From an uncultured Pelagibacteraceae bacterium (lineage in GTDB: Bacteria; Pseudomonadota; Alphaproteobacteria; Pelagibacterales; Pelagibacteraceae): a DNA stretch of 64,000 bases. Numbering within the stretch: position 1 is the first letter of the stretch; each line of letters starts with the position of its first letter. The notes under the pieces were generated by a model. That model made no database searches. It saw nothing but the letters and a program-made list of their open reading frames with translations, and was not told the origin of the DNA. The translations under genes and the position numbers were made by a program. The DNA lies in assembly GCA_902614355.1 (NCBI GenBank), contig CACMKP010000001.1, positions 177,101-241,100 of the forward strand, in the 5' to 3' direction. Below are positions 58,688 to 64,000 of the stretch, piece after piece.

Positions 58688-60425
58688 AAAATTTTTACTA
58701 ATTATTTTCATTTTATTAACCTCTTTTAAGTCTCATTCTTCTGATAAACCGATTGATATTTGGAATTTGAATGAAGAAAATAAAGATCAAAATTCTGAGT
58801 CTATTTCACTAATTGACCAAAACAATAATTCGATAACCGAAACAAGTATCTATAAAAATGTTTCTAACAATGAAAATTTAGGCGTTGTTCAAGATACATT
58901 TTTGAGTTCGGAGAAGATAGAAATTACTGGGTTATATGATCCACAAGATTTTGATTTAGATATTAATATGTGGAGCAATTCAGATGGCGATCAATTAAAA
59001 AATCTATTTGGTAGAATCGCAAAACTAAATCTTTCTGAGGATGCTTCTGAGTTGATGAATATATCAATTTTAACAAACGCTCATTACCCAAATAAAAATA
59101 TAACTGAGAAAGAATTCTTACTACTTAGATCTGATTGGTTAATTAAAAATTCAAATTTTGATTTAATTGAAGATTATATAAATCAAAATAAATCTCTAAA
59201 TGATAACCCTAAGCTTTCTAGACATTTTATAGATCACTATTTATCTGAGTTTAATTTAGAAAAAGCTTGCGATATATTCTCGGAGAACTCAAAACCCATA
59301 ACAGATGAGTACCTCTCGAAATTAAATATATATTGCTTAATAAATTTAGGAAAAACTGAGGAGGCTCAATTAATTTTAGATTTAAAAAAGGAGTTAGGTT
59401 TCAAGGATAAATATTTTGAAAAAAAAATAGATTTTCTGCTTGGCTATACCTCAAAAATCGATGACACAGTATCTGATAAATCAATATTAGATTTTCACCT
59501 TGCACATAAAACAAATCCAAATTTCCAATTTGAACCTAACGAAAAAACTTCCAAAATCATTTGGAAATATTTATCGTCTGCAAATTTGTTATCTTCTTTT
59601 AAAGAAATTGATGTAACAGAAATCGACAAGATTTTAAATATCGAAAAAGCTGTTCATAATAAGAATTATTCAGAAAAAGATTTGTTTGAAATTTATATGA
59701 GATTTCAATTTAATATTAATCAACTCTTAAATGTTAAAGAGTCTTTTAAAACTTTATCTGGTGTTGAAGCAAGAGCTTTACTTTATCAGAAAATTTTACT
59801 TGAGTCAGAGATGATAGAAAAATTAAAATTGTTAGAAATTTTGAAAAACTCTTTTAAAAAAGATAACATAAATAATGCATTTGATATTGAGTTAAAAAAA
59901 TTTTTAAAAAAAATTGATCCTACAGAAATTCCAGATAATTTAACAAGTTTTTATTATACAAATATTGATTTAGATAATAATTCACCGGATGAAATAAAAT
60001 ACAATAATGATGTCATGTATCAATCAAAACTAATCAATTATTTTAATGGTGATTATGCAAAGTCAAAAATAGAAAAAGACGTTAATAATTTTCTTAAAAA
60101 AATTAAAAAAAATAAAAAATATTCTTTTTCCAAAAAAGATGTAATATTTCTAGAGGCTCTTAAAGCAGATGGTATTAAGATCTCTGATAAGTTTGATGAT
60201 CTATACGTCATAAGCGAAAATGAAATGCCAACAGATATGCAAGTGATGATAAACAACAATGAGTCTGGTGCTACTTTATTGAGAATTATTGAAGTTATTG
60301 GTCAGGATAGACTTGATAGAATGGATGAAGATACAATTTATTTTATCATTAGTGCTTTAAACCAATTAAAAATAGATTCTATAAGAAATAAAATTTTATT
60401 TAAAGTTCTTCCTTTAAAAGTATAA
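58662..60425 (+). CDS. Exported helical-repeat protein of unknown function (587 aa)
   Basis: The 587-residue protein has a signal peptide (about 1-26, MKNLRLLSKKFLLIIFILLTSFKS) and a mature part rich in Asp, Glu, Asn and Lys, with runs of paired amphipathic helices over about 100-580, as in TPR- or Sel1-like solenoids. No catalytic motif is seen. It is preceded by the 59-aa membrane protein and followed 23 bp later by def. A periplasmic scaffold role is a reasonable guess only. Confidence 0.7.
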   Translation: MKNLRLLSKKFLLIIFILLTSFKSHSSDKPIDIWNLNEENKDQNSESISLIDQNNNSITETSIYKNVSNNENLGVVQDTFLSSEKIEITGLYDPQDFDLDINMWSNSDGDQLKNLFGRIAKLNLSEDASELMNISILTNAHYPNKNITEKEFLLLRSDWLIKNSNFDLIEDYINQNKSLNDNPKLSRHFIDHYLSEFNLEKACDIFSENSKPITDEYLSKLNIYCLINLGKTEEAQLILDLKKELGFKDKYFEKKIDFLLGYTSKIDDTVSDKSILDFHLAHKTNPNFQFEPNEKTSKIIWKYLSSANLLSSFKEIDVTEIDKILNIEKAVHNKNYSEKDLFEIYMRFQFNINQLLNVKESFKTLSGVEARALLYQKILLESEMIEKLKLLEILKNSFKKDNINNAFDIELKKFLKKIDPTEIPDNLTSFYYTNIDLDNNSPDEIKYNNDVMYQSKLINYFNGDYAKSKIEKDVNNFLKKIKKNKKYSFSKKDVIFLEALKADGIKISDKFDDLYVISENEMPTDMQVMINNNESGATLLRIIEVIGQDRLDRMDEDTIYFIISALNQLKIDSIRNKILFKVLPLKV

Positions 60426-60448
60426 AAATTAGTTTAATTATTTATTTG

Positions 60449-60973
60449 ATGAGTATTAAAGAAATTATTACTGTACCGGATGAAATTTTAAAAAAAATTT
60501 CTGAACCAATAGAGAAAATTGGCAACAATGAAAAAAAATTGATTGATGATTTATTTGACACAATGTACAATTCAAATGGCATTGGTCTTGCTGCTGTTCA
60601 AGTTGGTATTCTTAAGAGAATTTTAGTTGTCGATGTTTCAACTGAAAATGAGAAGAGTCAACCGATAGCATTAATCAATCCAGTAATCATAAACTTAAGT
60701 AATGATACGTCAGTTTATGAGGAGGGGTGTCTCTCAATACCTGAAACTTTTATTGAAATTGAAAGGCCAAAAATTTGTGAAGTTGAGTATATTGATAAAA
60801 AAGGCTTAAAAAAAAATCTTAAATGTGACGGACTTTTATCAACTTGTATCCAACATGAAATTAATCATCTAGATGGAAAACTAATAATTGACCATTTATC
60901 AAAATTAAAAAAAGATTTTATAATAAAAAAAATCTCAAAAATTAAAAGAAATCCAGACAGAATTGTAGTTTGA
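60449..60973 (+). CDS. def: Peptide deformylase
   Basis: Def removes the formyl group from new proteins. The start is the ATG at 60449 (174 aa), three bases after a TTG. Motif 1 is GIGLAAVQVG, motif 2 EEGCLSIPE with the metal cysteine, motif 3 QHEINHLDG with the two metal histidines and catalytic glutamate; the usual aspartate in HExDH is asparagine here, which is tolerated. It precedes fmt after 2 bases, the standard def-fmt pair. Confidence 0.96.
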   Translation: MSIKEIITVPDEILKKISEPIEKIGNNEKKLIDDLFDTMYNSNGIGLAAVQVGILKRILVVDVSTENEKSQPIALINPVIINLSNDTSVYEEGCLSIPETFIEIERPKICEVEYIDKKGLKKNLKCDGLLSTCIQHEINHLDGKLIIDHLSKLKKDFIIKKISKIKRNPDRIVV

Positions 60974-60975
60974 AG

Positions 60976-61908
60976 ATGACAAATAAGATTATCTTTATGG
61001 GTACTCCATTATTTTGTGTCCCTATTCTAAAATCTCTACATCAAAATGGTTACAATATTGCTGCAGTATATACCCAACCGCCACAAAAATCTCATAGAGG
61101 TCAAAAAATAAATAAAAGCCCTATTCAGATCGTCTCAGAAACTTTAAATATAGAACACAGAACTCCGAAGTCTCTTAAAGATAACAATGAGGAATATAAA
61201 TTAATAAAAAAGCTTGATGCTGATCTTGCCATAGTCTGTGCTTATGGACAAATTATCCCTAAAAACTTTTTAAATTTAGTTAAAAAGGGTTTTATTAATA
61301 TTCACTCTTCAATACTTCCCAAATGGCGAGGAGCAGCACCAATTCAAAGATCAATTATGAATTTAGATCCTGAAACAGGTATAAGTATTATGAAAATAAA
61401 TGAGGAGTTAGATAGTGGACCAGTTAGCAACATATATAAAATTAAGATTGATCCAAGTAAAAATGCTGAAGAAATTTCAGAAATACTATCTAATTTAGCT
61501 GCTGAAAAAATCTTAGATAATATTAATGATATACTTGCAGATAAAGCAAAGTTTATCGATCAAGATCATTCAAAAGCAACTTATGCAAAAAAAATTCGTA
61601 AAGAGGAGTCACAAATTGATTGGAATGATGATGCTTCAAAAATTATTGGTAAAATTAACGGTTTGTCTCCATCTCCGGGTGTTTTTTTTAGTTTTGATGG
61701 TGAAAGATATAAAATTTTGAGAGCTGAAATTAGCAATGGCTCGGGTCAAGTAGGAGAGGTAATTTCAAATCAGCTAGAAATTGCATGTAATAATAATAAA
61801 TCTATTAAGATTCTTGAAATTCAAAGACAAGGAAAAAGATCACAAAAAATCAATGAATTTATGTTGGGTTCGAAAATTAAAAAAGGTTTAAATTTACTGA
61901 ATGTTTAG
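60976..61908 (+). CDS. fmt: Methionyl-tRNA formyltransferase
   Basis: Fmt formylates Met-tRNA for initiation, using 10-formyltetrahydrofolate. The start is the ATG at 60976 (310 aa), two bases after the def stop; a TTG at 60970 is the alternative. The formyl-site signature HSSILPKWRGAAPIQRSI is present, with the N-terminal FMGTPLFCVP and the C-terminal SPSPGVFFSFDGERYKIL domain. Its last bases overlap truA by 8 bp. Confidence 0.97.
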   Translation: MTNKIIFMGTPLFCVPILKSLHQNGYNIAAVYTQPPQKSHRGQKINKSPIQIVSETLNIEHRTPKSLKDNNEEYKLIKKLDADLAIVCAYGQIIPKNFLNLVKKGFINIHSSILPKWRGAAPIQRSIMNLDPETGISIMKINEELDSGPVSNIYKIKIDPSKNAEEISEILSNLAAEKILDNINDILADKAKFIDQDHSKATYAKKIRKEESQIDWNDDASKIIGKINGLSPSPGVFFSFDGERYKILRAEISNGSGQVGEVISNQLEIACNNNKSIKILEIQRQGKRSQKINEFMLGSKIKKGLNLLNV

Positions 61909-62641
61909 ATATCAAATATTAATTGAATACGTGGGTACCAATTTTAAAGGATGGCAAATTCAAAAAAAAGGAAAAACAGTTCAAGGAATATTACAAAATA
62001 AAATTTCAAAATTATTAAAAGAAAAAATTACAATATATGGAGCTGGAAGATTAGATGTAGGTGTCCATGCCAAAGAACAATCAGCACATTTTGATTGTAA
62101 AAATAAGATTACTGAATTAGATAAATTTTTAAAATCAATAAATCATTTTTTGAATAAAAATGGAGTAGCAATACTTAAGATTAAAAAAAGAGGTAAAAAT
62201 TTTCATGCCAGATTTTCAGCTAAAATGAGAGTTTATAATTACGTGATTATAAATAGGATCAGTGGACCAGTGTTAGATGAAAATAGGGGTTGGCATATTA
62301 TGAAAGATCTTGATTTAAAATTAATGAGAAAAAGTGCAAAAAAATTAATAGGAACTATGGATTTTAGTGCTTTTAGAAAATCTAGTTGTAGAGCTAAAAG
62401 TCCAATAAAAACTATGAAATTAATTAAAATCAAATCTAAAAAAAATAAGATAGAGATAGAATTCAGATCCCAATCTTTTTTACAACAGCAGGTTAGGTCT
62501 ATGGTTGGATGTTTAAAATATGTTGGGGAAAAAAAATGGACTTTAAAAAAATTTGTTGATGTAGTGGAGTCAAAAAAAAGAAAATTATGTGCACCACCCG
62601 CGCCATCACAAGGCCTCTATTTAACGAGAGTTATTTATTAA
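61901..62641 (+). CDS. truA: tRNA pseudouridine(38-40) synthase
   Basis: TruA makes pseudouridine at positions 38-40 of tRNA. The 246-residue protein has IEYVGTNFKGWQIQ near the N terminus and the catalytic-aspartate motif as GRLDVGVHA, where GRTDAGVHA is the common form; the aspartate is kept. QSFLQQQVRSMVG is the second family motif. The def-fmt-truA run is common in alphaproteobacteria. It converges with the SET gene (21-bp overlap). Confidence 0.95.
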   Translation: MFRYQILIEYVGTNFKGWQIQKKGKTVQGILQNKISKLLKEKITIYGAGRLDVGVHAKEQSAHFDCKNKITELDKFLKSINHFLNKNGVAILKIKKRGKNFHARFSAKMRVYNYVIINRISGPVLDENRGWHIMKDLDLKLMRKSAKKLIGTMDFSAFRKSSCRAKSPIKTMKLIKIKSKKNKIEIEFRSQSFLQQQVRSMVGCLKYVGEKKWTLKKFVDVVESKKRKLCAPPAPSQGLYLTRVIY

Positions 62642-63112
62642 ATTTTTTTTATTACTCATCGAAAATTTACGATGAATTCTCCAACGGCTTTCCTCACGAA
62701 TTATAAAACCACAACAATTTTTTGATTTGCATTTACAAGGAAATTGTTTGTAATCTTTATCAAAACTGAAACCATAATCACAAGTAATCTCTTCACCTTT
62801 TTTAATGTCTCTATCAGCTGTTATCCAAATCTTTAAACCCTTACCATCATAACGTGCGTTTGCATCACAACTATGATTAACTAATCCAGCAATATTAAAT
62901 GAGAAATCGCCATCCAAAGTATATTTTTTATTTAGAGTAAAAAGATAAATAGGTTTTTTATTGTCATATTTATCTGACTCCTCAACCTCTTTATTTGTAA
63001 TTATTTTTCCTAAGTAATTAATAATTTTTGTACCTTCTGTAATATCTTTAGAGGCATAGAGACCACGACCTTTATTATCAATTTTAGATTTTCTTATTTT
63101 ATATAATTTCAT
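62621..63112 (-). CDS. SET-domain protein methyltransferase-like
   Basis: At 163 residues this is a compact SET protein: the N-terminal KGRGLYASKDITEGTKI, the SAM/lysine site NHSCDANARY, the GEEITCDYGF catalytic tyrosine region and a post-SET CxCxxxxC (CKCKSKNCC). SET enzymes methylate lysines in proteins. There is no signal peptide. It follows the histone-deacetylase-family gene on the same strand with a 29-bp gap and overlaps truA by 21 bp. The substrate in this organism is unknown. Confidence 0.88.
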   Translation of the reverse strand: MKLYKIRKSKIDNKGRGLYASKDITEGTKIINYLGKIITNKEVEESDKYDNKKPIYLFTLNKKYTLDGDFSFNIAGLVNHSCDANARYDGKGLKIWITADRDIKKGEEITCDYGFSFDKDYKQFPCKCKSKNCCGFIIREESRWRIHRKFSMSNKKNLINNSR

Positions 63113-63141
63113 GGTGGTGATTATAATGAATTAGATATTTA

Positions 63142-64000
63142 TCAATTGAATTCTACTAATGCATTAACATGTTCGTTGGCGCTTTCTGCTAAGGCATTTA
63201 AATCATATCCACCCTCGAGTATAGAAACAACTTTGCCTCTAGTAAACTTATTGGTAGCTTTTAATGTTTTTTTAGTTATCTCATAAAAATCCTTTGAACT
63301 TAATTGAAATTGAGCTAATGGATCATCTTTATGTGCATCAAAACCTGCTGAAAATAAAAGAAAATCCGGTTTATATTGAACTAATCTTTCTAACACTCTA
63401 TCAAAAGCGTTAAAGTATTCTTCTGAGTTTGTACCAGCTGGTAAAGGGATATTTAATGAATTATTAAAATCTCCTTTATCTTTATCCGTCCCACCTCCAG
63501 GATAAAAAGGATATTGGTGTGTAGAAATATATAATGAATTTTTATTATCACGCATAACATCGTAATTTCCATTACCCCAGTGGACGTCGAAATCTACACA
63601 GGCAATTTTTTTGTATTTATATTTATTGACTAAATAGTTCGTTGCTACCCCTGCGTTTGATATACAACAAAATCCCATTGCTTTATTTTTTTCAGCATGG
63701 TGCCCGGGTGGCCTAGCCAAGCAAAATGCGTTTTGAAATTCATTATTTTCTATTCCATCTATTGCTCTTATTGTTGCACCTGCAGCATCAAAAACTGCCC
63801 TTTTACTTTCTGGTGATACAATTGTATCACCATCTAAAAATTTAAAGCCTTTTTGGGGAAAAGAATTTTTTAAATTATTTATATAGTCCTTTGAATGTGT
63901 CATAGACAATATAGCATCAGGAACTTTTTCTGGTTTATCCCAGATAAGATCTTTTCTTTTTTTTAATTTTTCTTTTATAGCAATTACTCTTTTGGGCTGC
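63142..64000 (-). CDS. Histone-deacetylase-family amidohydrolase, 5' end missing
   Basis: The frame is open on the minus strand to the window edge (285 residues visible); the upstream part reads QPKRVIAIKEKL, so the start lies beyond 64000. The zinc amidohydrolase motifs are present: RPPGHHAEKNKAMGFC with the catalytic histidine pair, the metal-ligand aspartate and histidine in CVDFDVHWGNG, STHQYPFYPGGG, FSAGFDAHKDDPLA and EGGYDLNAL. Bacterial members include acetylpolyamine and acetyl-lysine deacetylases. It is cotranscribed with the SET gene. Confidence 0.92.
   Translation of the reverse strand, partial: QPKRVIAIKEKLKKRKDLIWDKPEKVPDAILSMTHSKDYINNLKNSFPQKGFKFLDGDTIVSPESKRAVFDAAGATIRAIDGIENNEFQNAFCLARPPGHHAEKNKAMGFCCISNAGVATNYLVNKYKYKKIACVDFDVHWGNGNYDVMRDNKNSLYISTHQYPFYPGGGTDKDKGDFNNSLNIPLPAGTNSEEYFNAFDRVLERLVQYKPDFLLFSAGFDAHKDDPLAQFQLSSKDFYEITKKTLKATNKFTRGKVVSILEGGYDLNALAESANEHVNALVEFN

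Noticed and set aside
60449..60973. Peptide deformylase as inactive because HExDH reads HEINH
   Set aside because: The metal histidines and catalytic glutamate are intact; the changed position is not a metal ligand.

Overview
The window is a dense, strongly A+T-rich stretch of a bacterial chromosome. The gene content is alphaproteobacterial: CarD, 7Fe ferredoxin FdxA, Coq7, RegB-type kinase, CobS/CobT, a rpsT-dnaA junction and an argH-lptM-lysA junction. Very short or overlapping intergenic spaces, many stop/start couplings and the low G+C fit a streamlined marine lineage such as Pelagibacterales (SAR11). That placement is inferred from composition and gene set, not from a search. I see no phage, insertion sequence, plasmid gene or CRISPR array.

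Layout. 1-881: tail of a 2-oxoglutarate/Fe(II) hydroxylase, a DUF2061 membrane protein, then two Fur-box-like palindromes before a 61-aa cysteine-rich protein. 898-6013 (minus): ubiE-ubiB-coaBC-dut-E1-like-SH3, most junctions coupled. 6046-10054 (plus): mutM, rpsT, a 311-bp extremely A/T-rich gap with direct repeats (candidate origin or dnaA control region), dnaA, dnaN. 10051-13489 (minus): plsC, then argH-lptM-lysA joined by ATGA overlaps. 13514-17141: TlpA-like thioredoxin, HIG1-like protein, esterase, HNH nuclease, and coq7-dsbB-yqaA. 17201-24238: tRNA-Leu, acyl-CoA ligase, an autonomous gene for a 25-aa Lys/Arg/Ala peptide with a strong terminator, the helicase-TerB-FdxA-CarD cluster, a PaaI-type thioesterase and tRNA-Arg.

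24311-53290 is almost entirely plus strand: thiolase, aceE (with an unusual N-terminal lipoyl domain) and aceF, a DMT transporter, gltD-gltB, a glycosyltransferase, the thrS-infC-rpmI-rplT-pheS-pheT-lepA translation block, an FkbM methyltransferase plus GT2, tRNA-Ser, gyrB and a RegB-like kinase. uppP and an alpha/beta hydrolase face the other way. 53287-58450 (minus): cobT-cobS-J-domain and aroK-aroB, with bolA on plus between. 58508-62641 (plus): two unrecognised envelope proteins, def, fmt, truA. 62621-64000 (minus): a SET-domain protein behind a histone-deacetylase-family enzyme that runs off the window.

Together this is mostly core genome: replication start and topology, translation, ubiquinone synthesis, pyruvate-to-acetyl-CoA, nitrogen assimilation and amino-acid or cofactor synthesis. 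The least explained parts are the Fur-box small protein, the basic 25-mer, the lipoyl-E1 fusion, CobST with its J-domain partner, the SET/HDAC pair and the 59-aa/587-aa envelope pair. Several start codons were moved to fit the family N-terminus or stop/start coupling (ubiB, rpsT, acyl-CoA ligase, aceF, FkbM, J-domain, aroK, def, fmt), and five small genes were added by reading the gaps.
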